A stretch of DNA of 64,000 bases from the NCBI GenBank assembly GCA_021613535.1, contig CP075495.1, forward strand, positions 14,880,001-14,944,000, read 5' to 3'. The DNA is from Adineta vaga. Its lineage: Eukaryota; Rotifera. The notes beneath the pieces are model-generated. The model saw only the letters and a list, made by a program, of their open reading frames with translations. It ran no database searches and was not told where the DNA came from. The position numbers and the translations under genes were made by a program. Of the stretch, positions 45,818-56,978 are shown in pieces. Positions within the stretch are counted from its first letter, which is position 1. Each line of letters starts with the position of its first letter.

Positions 45818-48800
45818 TGATCGCTAGATTAGAATTACTATCTAATGAAATTATCTTGGATATCTTCTCTCATCTCTCATGGTTTGATATGATAACATCT
45901 TTGTGGTCGATAAACACTCGTTTCAATTCTCTTGTTTGTTCAAGTCTTTCAATAATTAATGATGAATTAGATAGTGGTCTTACTACACATGGTTTATCTT
46001 ATACTACATATTGTTCAACATTTCCGATACTTTTGAATTCATCATCTCTTTGTTCTTCTATTCGATGTATTCATTTGGATGGAAGGAACTCATCTGCGGA
46101 TGGCTTTTGTTATGAATGGTTATTCAATGATAATAATCTCCTTAATTTTCCTAACCTTCAATCACTTGTCCTCACTCGATGTCGATCAATTCGATCAATA
46201 GTTCAAAGTTTATTGTATCTTATTGAACATCAATTAGATAATCTTACATTAACATTTGATGATAATGTTTTGCAAGATATGCTTTATCAAAGAATGTCTT
46301 TAGTGGTAGTTTCTGATACAGGTAATTAATCAACTAGTAAAAACCACTTTCCCGTGCATTCTGTTTGGGCGTGAACTATGTAACAATTGTTGTACGAATG
46401 CAAAACATTTTCAATGAAATCTCCGGTTAGCCTATTCAATTTACGAAATGATCTTTTCGTATTTATTTATGTTCACCAAGATCAATGATGAGAGGAGGCA
46501 GAGTGTCACTTTCAATAAATAAGGCAGATGTATACTTAAAGGCAATATTCTGTAAGAGAAGTTTGATTGAGATCTAAAAACATCCACGTCACAACGTTTT
46601 TCATCATTTGTAAGTATTTAATTATAGAATAAAAGATCTATTTGTTTATTTTTTAAAAGACATATTCGAAAAACAAATGATTATGTTTAAAGAATTTGTT
46701 TACAAATTATTCTCGAACAAATGTCAATTAAAAACTCTACAACTTGATATCAGTAGTGATTGTAGCGATGGTACACTTCATCAATGTTTATCACCAAATT
46801 CTTGTCTTTCGGAATTAATTGAATATCAACATCCGTTCTATTGTCTGACTCTTCGTCATTTATACATTCGACTTAATCAAACTCGTTTTCTGGAAAATCT
46901 TATTGAACATACACCTAATCTCGAACAAATAGTAGTCGAATTTAGTTGCTCATTAGGTTCATTTGCATCATGGAAATCAAATATCGAAGCATTAAAACAA
47001 TCGAAGACAAATTGGTTCAATAAAGTAAGAAATGATTGAATTAAAATATTCTTTAGTTTGTTTTTTTTAATGCATAAAACTAATTGACTCTTTACAGATA
47101 CCAAAATTACGACTTTTTAGTTTAAAAAGTTTCATGGAAGATGATCTAGACTTTATCTATTTAAAATGGCTTCTTAATAATGTAAATTATATTGAAACAC
47201 TTCGACTTCATATTGAACAAGATAATTTAAACGAATCAACATGCCAAAATATATGGAAATCTTGGATTGATGCCAATTTTATCCACAAATATTGTTTACC
47301 TGATATAATACCAAATTTAATTGATTTCACTTTTTATATTTGCAAAGAATGTCAATTATCATCGAATGAAATGAAAAATATTAAAAATTCATTTAAAATT
47401 CATCCACTTTTTATTGAACATCAATGGACGAATGTTGAATGTTTATTTGATTCAATTATGTCATGTCAACATCTTTTTTGTTCTTCTAATAGTTCAATGT
47501 TAGTTATTGCTTATTAGAAATTTTTAAAGAACTTTTTAGCTAAATAATATATCTTTTTCTTTAGAAATTATTCAAATATTTTCAATTGGACAGGTTGTAA
47601 TGATCTATGGTATAATAAACATCCATCAATTGCTTTTTTGTTGGATAAATCTGTTCAATTATCTTTTAAAATTCCTTATACCAAAATACATAAAGGTAAA
47701 TATCGAAACATGTGTTAGTGAGGTGATTTTTGTTGAATTTACCATTTGATATAAGACTATCTAACTGACTAACGATAGTCTCATGAAATAAGTAAAAAAT
47801 TGGAGTAAAAGCTTTTATCGAATCGAAAAAAAAATCTACAAGAAAAGATATATTTATATTTTACATCGAACTCAATCTAATAGATAATTAGTAAATAATA
47901 TGTAAAATGAATAAAGTTTTTTTTTTAGATGTTTGTGATAATGATAAATTTGACCTTGTAGTATCATTATCAGTTCTGTCCAGAATGAGAAAAAACAAGA
48001 TCATTGCTAATCCTTTTCGAAATGTGACAAAAATTCAATTTGGAACTCCTTGTAATCAACAATACGGTAAGTTCTAACTTTTATTGCTATGATGAGATTT
48101 AAAACAAAAGAAAACTTATGTCTTATTTGTGTATATGCGATGTATTATGATGTTTTAAAACACCCTTTATTTTGCTTACATTTCAGCTTAAGAAAATAAG
48201 AAAATCTTTATCTTTTGTATTTAAATGTATAGCGTTGAATGCTATACAAAAAATGTGCATTATAAAGCTTATTGATTTATTCGAACAATTCTCTTATAAA
48301 CATTGTTAACAAGTTCGCTATAGTATTGCGAGTTGCTTATCAAAGCCAAGATAAATGCAAAACAAAGAAGAATATTTATACCTGAGAAGTAACAAAGCTA
48401 TCGCGTTGATTGCTCTACTTGAGTTGGACAGAAAGAAAATTAGAAATTATCATGAAGTTTTTGTACTTATTCTCTAGTTTTTTCAATAACACATCATATA
48501 AAATGAAAATGTGCATTTTATTATTTTCGTTAGTAAAGATATTTTCAGAAGAAAAATTCGATACAATATAAAATCGGACTGACAGTTGTGCATGTTTTTA
48601 TCTTTTAAGAATAGGAAAATCATCAGAATTTGTTAGTGTAGATTTATTGATGAAGTTCTAAGAGAAGCGCATCTTTTAAAACCAAAGCAACGCATTAAGC
48701 GTGTATCATTTGCGAATATTTCGCAATAGAAGCAGTTGAATCGTGTCATATTTAATGCTAAATATTTAAATCTCACTTACCATTTCGAAAATATTGAACA

Positions 48801-50386
48801 CAAAATAAATATATCTAACCTATTACTCATGAAGTACCTTCAATGATATGACAGACAGATAAAATTGAAATTCATATCAAACATTTTGCTCTCCATTTGA
48901 CATTGATATATATATATATATGATTGTTTCATTTTAGTTCGTACTGAGAAATCAAATAAATTAGATGAAATACGTGCAAGAGTGCTTGCTCATCTCATTT
49001 CAATGACTGTACAACTTAAATATCTTATTATTGAAAAATTTGAATGGCTTTTGCATATTATTCAATACGTAAGTTAATGCTTTATTTACACTTTCAATGT
49101 TTAATTATGAATATAATATTTTCCTATATATACAATTGATTTAAATATGTAGCAAAATGAAGAATATAGATCAGGATCAGAAAGAAGAAACGATATTCTC
49201 ACCATGAGCTTTATTTTTTTACCTCCATTCACAAGATTTATTTGTTTTCTTTTTAGGCATTCACGGATGTGAGAATGAATGCATTAAGAACTGTTCAACA
49301 TGTTGAATTCCATTGTCATTCTATTAACAAGAATGTAGCCTCTATGGGCAACCAACTTGTACGTATTGTTAGCTTATGGATGCCATATTTACAAACATTA
49401 CGTATTTGTCGACCTGATGATTTTCCATGGACATCTCGTAAGTTAATTTTGCATAAACAATACCATAACGCTATGATAAATATGGTTTTATTTCATTGTT
49501 TCTTCATGAAAGAGTGTTAAAGTAATGACGTATAATTCCAAAGATAATTCTCTCTTTTTTCGTGTATTATATGAATTGTTCATCTCGGTTCATAAAAGAA
49601 CTTTTATATGAAAGACTTACGAGAATTTTATGAGAAAGTATCAATTAAATTTACCGTGTCTTTATCATTATTTAGTCCAAAAATCAAAAAATCATCTCAT
49701 CCATAGCAATTAGATTTCTCTACCAAATTAAAATGAACAAATAATAAAAATATATAGTGTAAGAGTTTGAAAAGAATTTTAAGCGATTGTGAAGAAAATT
49801 GCGAGAAAAAACAATTTTTTATAGATCGATTTCCTACACTCACGGTCAGTGACTTTTTAAAAACTATGCGCAAGAAAATTCATATACGAATTGATTTTGT
49901 AAAAAAAAGGATGAATCAGCAGCAAAAACCATCCATATAGAAGATTTTAAATGATCTATTAAAAAAGTGACATGGATATATTTTGCAGTACTCGTCTAGA
50001 TTCAATAAAAAAGAAAAATTTTTAAGTATCATTGATCATGTTTTTACTGTTATTTTATTTTAATTCGATTAGACAACTCATATCTTCATTCATCTGCACG
50101 TCTGAAACGGCTGAAGTCGTCGGAAACATCTAAATCCATTGGTATATGTATATCTGCATGAATATAACGCTTTTATAACAATATGATTTATTTTTTAGCT
50201 CGACATGTAATTGTATTTAGGCATGATCTTTCTCAATTGGTCAAAAGCTTAAACGAACTTACTTATCTCGATATTTCTGGAAAAATTACTGGCGAAATAG
50301 TCGAACCATATCGTCAAATGGCTCAAACTCTCTTTCCTCATAGTCGAGTAGATGTTGAAATATTACGATTTCGTTTGTGGCTTTAA
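45818..50386 (+). CDS. Large F-box / leucine-rich protein (about ten exons)
   Basis: The first exon starts MIARLELLSNEIILDIFSHL and continues LWSINTRFNSLV, a typical F-box of the bdelloid F-box/LRR family. Subsequent exons (46660-47025, 47099 on, 47565, 47930, 48937, 49258, 50072, 50201) carry leucine-rich segments: FPNLQSLVLTRCRSI, LTLRHLYIRLNQTRF, LKYLIIEKFEWLLHII, and LNELTYLDISGKITGEIVEP near the C-terminus at 50386. The phase of the joints examined (first, second and the one after 47490) is consistent. One intron (about 48067-48936) is nearly 0.9 kb. The expected role is a substrate adaptor of an SCF ligase. The upstream in-frame Met at 45775 is less likely as start. Confidence 0.75.
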
Positions 50387-50597
50387 TTGTTTGTTTAATG
50401 TATATAAAAATGTGCTCAAAATTAGTTCTCATATAACTGATTACTTGTTTTCTTTTCTCCCCTTCCTCATTGTTTCTTATTAATTACAATATAATTGTAC
50501 TTGATTAATAAAACTAAAAATATAATTTTTGAAAGCAACTATTGTAACCTAAGGAAAATGAATTTTGCATGAATCTATTTTATATATATTGGAGAAT

Positions 50598-51511
50598 ACT
50601 TCCTATTCCCAAAAGTTACACATTCCGGAATCGCTTAACCTACATAACTAATCATAATTCAATTCCGGAATTCCTCTTATTTCAATCCGGAACTCCTTGC
50701 GTTCCATTTCTACGAATGCTATCAAATTCCTGCACATTCCTGCCTATTCCGGATGTGCATGAATTCCGGAATTCCGCTTTTATGTTTTATGGCTACTAAT
50801 GCATGGTTATATGATTATACCATATAAATTTGCAATTCCCGAATGTACAGGAATTCCTACATTTCCTGCCAATTCCGGAACCGCTAAGATATGTTAGTTG
50901 ACTAAAAGATCATCCTCATCGATCGATCGAATTCCCGAGCGGAATTCCGGAATTCGTGCACATCCGGAATAGCTGGGACTTGGCAGGAATTCCTGCATTT
51001 CCTGCCTATTCCGGAATTGCTAATAAATGTTAGTTAACTAAAGACCATCCTCATCGATCGATCGAATTCCCAAGCGGAATTCCGGAAATCATGCACATCC
51101 GGAACAGCTGGGATTTGGCAGGAATTCCTGCATTTCCTGCACATTCCTGCCTATTCCGGATGTGCATGAATTCCGGAATTCCGCTTTTATGTTTTATGGC
51201 TACTAGCACATGGTTATGTGGTGATGCTGTATAGATTTGCAATTCCGGAATGTGTAGGAATGACCAGGAATTCCTGCATTTCCTACTAAATCCGGATGTG
51301 CACGAATTCCGGAATTCCACTTTTATATTTCAGGACTCCTAATGCATAGTTATGTGCGTATACCATATAAATTTGCAATTCCGGAATTGGCAGTAGTTGC
51401 TAGGAATTTGATTGCGTCAGTAGGAATCGAGTATAAGAAATTCCGGAATTGATTCATAGTCATTTTGGTGAGTTAAGCAATTCTGGAATGTGTAACTTTT
51501 CGGAATAGGAT
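50598..51511. mobile_element. Foldback element packed with GGAATTCC/TCCGGA palindromes
   Basis: About 0.9 kb bounded by inverted termini of about 70 bp: the left begins CCTATTCCCAAAAGTTACAC and the right end is its near-perfect inverse. Inside, AATTCCGGAATT-type palindromes and TTCCTGC words recur dozens of times. At least two larger units repeat: a unit of about 138 bp starting near the GATCGATCG tract (50917 and 51054), and a unit ending TTTTATGGCTACTA (about 50736 and 51136). No open reading frame of interest. The structure fits a non-autonomous foldback transposon grown by internal duplication. Confidence 0.75.
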
Positions 51512-51825
51512 GACTGCTCATATATTGAACAGCTTCCTGTAATTATCCTTATCTAATTTCTATAACCATCGCTCGACTAGAGATAGGGATGTGCAGTTTC
51601 AATGAAACGATGAAATACTCACAGTTATACACTGATATTGTCTGCACTGAGTACGGAGTGCACCGACATAGTATTCACTGAATCAGTGAGTACATTGAGT
51701 TTAATTGCACTGTCGTACTAGTACTGAAGACATTCATTCCTAAATGATCATCAATGCTTCAGTGAACATCAGAATCAACGTGTACTGTACTCGCAGTACA
51801 GACAACATCAACTCTCTCGCTAATA

Positions 51826-52178
51826 TCGATGTGAAGCTAGCACGACGAAACAAAGATTTAGGTAAAACTTTTTTATAAAGTAAGTCCCGTCCATAAAAAC
51901 GAGTCCATTCGGCTCAGAATTTAATTCTGCATCGGATGGTGCTACTTTTATTCACGGGACAAGTTTTGGAAAAAGTTTTGTCTACATCTTTATTTTCCTC
52001 CTATGTAAGAGAAAAAACATAGATAAAATTGTTCCAAAACATGTCCCGTGGATAAAAGTAGCACCATTCGATGCAGAATTAAATTCTGAGTCGAATGGAC
52101 TCGTTTTTATGGACGGGACTTACTTTATAAAAAAAGTTTTACCTAAATCTTTGTTTCGTCGTGCTAGCTTCACATCGA
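51826..52178. mobile_element. 353-bp inverted-repeat element (about 160-bp arms)
   Basis: The left arm, starting TCGATGTGAAGCTAGCACGA, and the right arm, its inverse ending at 52178, match nearly perfectly for about 160 bp around a short A/T-rich centre (about 51990-52015). No coding capacity. The right end adjoins the duplicated 44.77-44.94 kb block, so the element may have been involved in that rearrangement. Confidence 0.8.
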
Positions 52179-52180
52179 CT

Positions 52181-52400
52181 TTTTTTGTCTTTTGCTTTGA
52201 ATTTAACGAAATTGTATTGTTATGATGATATGGTAGGTAGTAGGTATTCCATCTTTCTTGTACTGTGTATAATAGGGTGACACAAAACGTTCATTTCATA
52301 AAAAATCATCAATAATTCACAAACGATAGATAAGACATGCACTATGATGAAAAATTTATTCTATTGTATGTTTAATTAAGCCGTTCTTTATATGTTTTGA
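52181..52400 (-). pseudogene. Amidohydrolase-module remnant 2 (copy of 44768-44944)
   Basis: The first about 177 bp are about 95% identical to 44768-44944. Read on the minus strand it contains the same broken Amidohydrolase-2 tail (ACLIYRL-like segment) with several stops. It is clearly a recent duplicate of an already decayed sequence. Confidence 0.65.
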
Positions 52401-52577
52401 TTTATGCATTTTTAAAAACAGATTTTACACGTTCCTCTTAAACTTTCCAATTATGATGTGCCGTACATTGATTTTATTTATAATATAAAGAAAAACTTTT
52501 CATATACACAATCTAATTGATTAATGTCTAGAAAAGTCAAGTGATTCACAAGATTTAGTGGACCATTGAACAAATAT

Positions 52578-53091
52578 CTAGACTGGAGATTCTTTGTAGA
52601 ATAATTTTTTGTTTCTTGACAAAAGATTTTCATTTGTAACCACTTGATTTGTATCAGCTTTTTCGACAATTTTCTCTTTTTTAATTGTTTCTTCTATCTT
52701 CTTTAGATTCTTTTTCATTTCCTCTTGGTTTTCATTACCTTCTTTTAACATCTTCTTTATTTCCTCTAACGTTTTTGTTTGATTGTTGAGAATTAACATA
52801 ATTTTGTTCAGGACTTTTCCATGATCAATTTGAGCGTTCACTAATCGACCCAAATAAATATCTTGTTTCTTTTGAAACTTGAGCGACTCCAGCATAAAAG
52901 TGGTAAATATACTTTTCATATCACCTTGATGATCCTACATTAAAAGAAAAAAACCATTTACATTAGTGGAAATACTCGTAATATCGGTTTTCTTTCAAAG
53001 AAAGTAAAACACATACGCATTCAGAATCATCCTCACTTAACCACATATCGTCTTCCTCCTTATGTGCAGAATTATTTATGAATGAATCCAT
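52578..53091 (-). CDS. Small coiled-coil protein (143 aa, 2 exons)
   Basis: Exon 1 (53091-53017: MDSFINNSAHKEEDDMWLSE) joins exon 2 (52934-52578) in frame across an 82-bp intron. The middle is a strongly charged heptad-type coiled coil (TLEEIKKMLKEGNENQEEMK, KIEETIKKEKIVEKAD). There is no membrane segment or known domain. The acidic N-terminus and coiled coil suggest a scaffold or oligomerising protein, possibly lineage-specific. It sits between two mobile elements. Confidence 0.5.
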
Positions 53092-53130
53092 TGTATTAGT
53101 AGATCAATTAGCAACACGTATATATATATA

Positions 53131-53299
53131 TGTCGCAGGACAAATTAAAATTTAGGACAATTTAAAATTGTCCTAAAATTTTAGGAATATTTAAAATTTT
53201 CCTAGGAATAATTAAAATTTTTACACACACATTTTAAGTTTTCCTAGACAAGTTTAGGACAATTTTAAATTGTCCTAAATTTTAATTTGTCCTGCAACA
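53131..53299. mobile_element. 169-bp MITE with about 43-bp terminal inverted repeats
   Basis: The left end (GTCGCAGGACAAATTAAAAT onward) and right end (its inverse, ending ATTTGTCCTGCAAC) are nearly perfect inverted repeats. The interior carries further shorter AGGA...TCCT repeats, so the whole element is almost self-complementary. It lies in a TATATA tract on both sides, consistent with TA target-site duplication of Tc1/mariner type. It occupies the space just upstream of the coiled-coil gene. Confidence 0.8.
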
Positions 53300-53480
53300 T
53301 ATATATATAGGTTAACATCTTATGTGAAATCATTCATGTAGCGGACGAAACTTTCATTCATTTCATCCAGAAAAAGAAATGTCGACAGACGATAAAAATG
53401 ATTACCTTTATTTGTCCGTTAACTCATTTATATCAAACACAATATCAACAATGCAGCCAATAAGAGTGAGTTCATTCCGA

Positions 53481-53781
53481 CTACAAATATACATTTATGG
53501 AAAAATTTCCAGAGCTTGCCGTATTCGATGGATAATTGTTTGTAATCGTCTGTTGAACAGGAGTTGATCTGTGTACTAGACCAAAAGGCATAGCTGATCT
53601 ATCTGATATAATAAAGAAGAAATAAAAACAAAATTTCTTTTGTATGTAAGTTATGTCAGAAACAAACTGTAGCACGATGCACTCGGATAGTTAACTTACA
53701 TCTCTTTCGATGATCACGTGGTACATTTTGTCTTGTACACAGAGATGATTTTCTTGTTGATGAACGCAGCATGTGTGCCAT
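53481..53781 (-). CDS. Candidate small basic protein (67 aa, 2 exons)
   Basis: Exon 1 (53781-53700: MAHMLRSSTRKSSLCTRQNV) and exon 2 (53602-53481: SAMPFGLVHRSTPVQQTITN, ending FSINVYL) join in frame with a canonical GTAAGT donor. The product is basic and Ser/Thr-rich with no known motif. Short length makes this tentative. Confidence 0.3.
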
Positions 53782-54244
53782 TATTGATGATGTGAAACTA
53801 GTCTTGATAACAGAAGTAATATATTATATATCGAGTTAGATCGTTTCAATAATTCATCATTTCATTTGTCAACTTATTCTTTCTTTGTATTTATTTACTA
53901 TTACGCATATAATCCTATCAGATACAGCGAAAAGATATACATAAATCAAGATGGCGTTATTATATTATCGATAGTAATGGATAAGTTACATTTTGATAAA
54001 TTTGGTATAACATCTTGCCAGTGAATGTATGAATGGAATCCCAATATAATGTTTAAATAACATCGAAACCTATCATACTTATTCCAATAAAACCTAAACA
54101 ACATGTTAACCTTCAAGAACAAAACAATTCATTATCATCCCTACTTAAATCTTGAAATTGAGAATCTAGTTGTCAATTTTTCGTGGCGAAGATATATTAA
54201 AAAGTTCTATCTATATTGCGTTAAAACGTCAAATTATTGATCAA

Positions 54245-54327
54245 GCTTCATCAAGTATGGTTGAGTTTGTTTCTAATCTAACTAGATAAACTCTCTTATA
54301 GAACTTCGAACATAAATAAACAACTTC
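54245..54327 (+). pseudogene. Fragment of importin-5 plus its 3' flank
   Basis: 54245-54281 matches the importin-5 exon at 43701-43737 with three or so mismatches, and 54286-54327 matches importin-5 3' flank near 44357-44398. The roughly 620 bp between these in the original, including the last exons, is deleted. It is followed, as in the original, by a four-TM family member, so a larger segment was duplicated and then trimmed. Confidence 0.7.
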
Positions 54328-54677
54328 TTCTTCTTTTTATTTCATTGAAAGATTCTATATACTAATGTGGTCTTTCGCAGATCTGTAGGAATAACTGTTC
54401 ACATAAAAATCATTAATGAAACTGCCATTATTTCTAGTAGAATTCCAATGATAAGAAAAATCAGTGCAATTCGGAAGAAAAAAATCTTCTTTTGACAATT
54501 AGATTCAATAATAATATGAATAATACTAGTAATGATGATAAATAGTGAAATTCCCCCCAATATAATATCGATCAAGATGACTGACATGTGATCCATATCG
54601 TTTGTATTATGTATGAAATGAACAATATTAATCAAAGTTATACCAATAGTAACGCTCATCCTCTGGATTCGCTGACC

Positions 54678-55950
54678 CTTTTCTGAAAGAATGATAACAG
54701 TGCTCAGTAACATCCGCAAGCTGGACCTAGACTTGACAGGATCTCGGTCCAAGCAAACTTTATACATAAGGGTTTTTTAAAAGTGTTTTTCATCTTTTCA
54801 CCATTTCAAAGTATTATTAAATCATTTATTGAAAGAGAAGAGCAAAAACAAGTGCTGTTTGTAAATATTCATGAATCTGATCGCTTCATAATTACTTCTA
54901 AAAAATGTATGACCCATACTTATTTTCCTTCATATAAGGCTCTTAAACAAACGTCTAATCGCTCGTTGGCCTCCCCCGGTCGGTTACTCGCGACTAGTCG
55001 CTAACATGCATGGCCTTTTCTCTATTTTCCTTTCAATCATGTGAGTGTAATGCAAGAGATTCGCTCATCATAATAGATCAATTCATAACCGAAGACTTGA
55101 AAAATTTGCATGATCGCACCGTTTCCAGTACAAGTTTCATTTTTATTTTCAGGAAACAGAACTTTGTCGGATTCGTTCTCGTAGATCATCAATTAAGTTA
55201 CTTCGAAGAAACATCCAAAGCACGTGAAAGTCATTCAAAACTATATTCTGAACTATCACTCTCTAAATCAACGTCTAGTCGTTCGTCGGCCTCCCTCCGG
55301 TCGGCCACTTATGGCTAGCCGTTAATATGAACGCTTTCATTGTTTCATCCACTTTTGATTCATTTCCAAAACGAATTAGTGAATTTCCTTTGGTCTTTTC
55401 TTCAAAAAGGCACTGACTTTGTATTACTATAAAGGATTCCAATTCCTCAATCTCGATTACCCTTTTGTCAAACTTTACACGAAATATTAGAAGTCATCAT
55501 TTTTTAATTAGCTAATTAATTAATAAGTAATCAAGTAGAACCGACGTCAGATTCGAGATCCTCGACCTCGATAACTCTTCGGTCAACCCCTATGTAACAG
55601 CATAGTAATTTATAATTAGCTAATTAATTAACTAATTAGAATTGCGAAAAAGTAACGTCAGATTCGAGATCCTCGACCTCGATTGCCCTTCGGTCGACCC
55701 TTATATGATAGCATAATGGTTGATGATGAGTTAATTAGCTAATTAGCTAATTAATTAATTGGAATTTTCAAAAACTAACATCGGATTCGAGATCCTCGAC
55801 CCCGATTACCCTTCGGTCAACCCTTATGCGATAGTATAAGAACAATTTACTGAATGCTGAATTCTGATTGGATGGGCCGGACAGACAGACAAACTTTTTG
55901 CATTTCAAGCCGCTGATTTTAACGCTGTATAACCCTTTCTTTCAGAAAAG
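54678..55950. mobile_element. About 1.27-kb insertion with 14-bp terminal inverted repeats and internal tandem repeats
   Basis: CTTTTCTGAAAGAA at 54678-54691 and its exact inverse at 55937-55950 bound the DNA that separates the two parts of a four-TM pseudogene. The interior has repeated GC-richer words (CGGTCGGTTACTCG-like near 54975 and again near 55300) and the tandem array at 55440-55850. No transposase-like frame was found. Non-autonomous element inferred. Confidence 0.6.
55440..55850. repeat. Tandem repeat, about 112-125 bp unit, about 3.5 copies
   Basis: Each unit holds an AGCTAATTAATTAA-type palindromic tract followed by GATTCGAGATCCTCGACC and CCCTTCGGTCAACCCTTAT; clear copies start near 55549, 55661 and 55785, with a weaker one near 55450. 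The units differ by about 10%, so the array is not brand new. Confidence 0.75.
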
Positions 55951-56214
55951 AGAACTAAAATATATATGAAAAGAACTATCCGAGAAAGCATACGTTGACA
56001 TAGTACATTTTATATATTATTATGATGAAATTTTTACTTAGACATATAAAATTAAGTATCTCAAGCATAAATGAAGAAACATAGTTTCTTTTTTTTTACT
56101 TTTTCGCTTCTTTATTTCAATACAACTAAATTGTATTATATGACGATATAAGTAGTGGGTGTTCCATTGTTCGTATATTTTATGTCATACACAAGGAGGC
56201 AAAAGGTTTATTTC

Positions 56215-56560
56215 ATGATGAAACTTCAGTAATCCACAAGCGATATATACGGCATGCATTATGACGAAAAACTTATTGGATTTCATGTTCAGTTAAACCA
56301 GTTTCTTTCATTATATTCATATAAGTACGAATGAGTTGATCAAATAAATGTTGTATTGAGTTTATCAACAGGAAAATTCGATCCAAAGAGACATCGATTT
56401 GAACCAAATGCATTCATTGTATTCATCCGATGTTGATAAGTTTGTAAATTAGAGTTAATATTTATCTATTAAACTAAATCCATTCTTTTTATCTGTCCTT
56501 AATTAACACACCTTCTAGATGATGCAAACCGTTGATAGGTCATAGTGCAGAGTAAGTAAA
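56215..56560 (-). pseudogene. Amidohydrolase-module remnant 3
   Basis: The minus strand reads AFGSNRCLFGSNFPVDKLNT and, after a frameshift and stop, TGLTEHEIQ and NACRIYRL, the recognisable C-terminal end of an Amidohydrolase-2 (TIM-barrel metal hydrolase) protein. It is colinear with the better preserved copy at 59941-60518. Confidence 0.65.
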
Positions 56561-56978
56561 AGTATTATTCCACATAGCAGAGATAGCAAATTATGTAGAA
56601 AAGAAAAGTACCTTAAAATGGAGCGGTTTTATTATCGAACTGGTTTTTTGTGTTCGAAGAAAGGACAGAAAAGGCAGATCGAACTATGTGTACATATACT
56701 GCCCTCTTGTGCTATTTTTTTTTTATTGGTAGAAAGAACGAATCGATGTAAGACAATGATTGAGGAATAAAAGAACGATTGTTTCATTGCAAGCTATTGA
56801 TGATTGATATTGATCGTTGTCTCTCTCTATCTGTGAAAGTGTTCGACAGTTCATTGTCAGACAAGACTTTAATCGATTGACTTTTATATTTCATATTCAC
56901 TTATTAATTTCTAGGATGTTCACGATAAGTAATGATAATATTTTCCAAAATGAAACGTAATAGTTTTTCATCTTGCAG

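Larger units (their letters stand above)
54399..56011 (-). pseudogene. Four-TM family copy, split by an insertion
   Basis: 54399-54677 encodes the middle and end of the family protein (TLINIVHFIHNTND, FFFRIALIFLIIGILLEIM) but has an in-frame TGA where the intact protein continues into the RAGFPVDIRKTT segment. The expected first codons and upstream flank reappear at about 55990-56011 and beyond. The gene was therefore interrupted near its 5' end by the TIR-bounded insertion listed separately. Confidence 0.65.

Noticed and set aside
53379-53467. Plus-strand exon-like start (MSTDDKNDYLYLSVNSFISN) with a GTGAGT donor
   Set aside because: No compatible downstream exon was found and the region overlaps a better-supported minus-strand model.
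54783-55318. Two plus-strand frames (54783 and 55010) inside the TIR-bounded insertion
   Set aside because: They overlap imperfect internal repeats and lack any transposase-like motif; likely chance frames.
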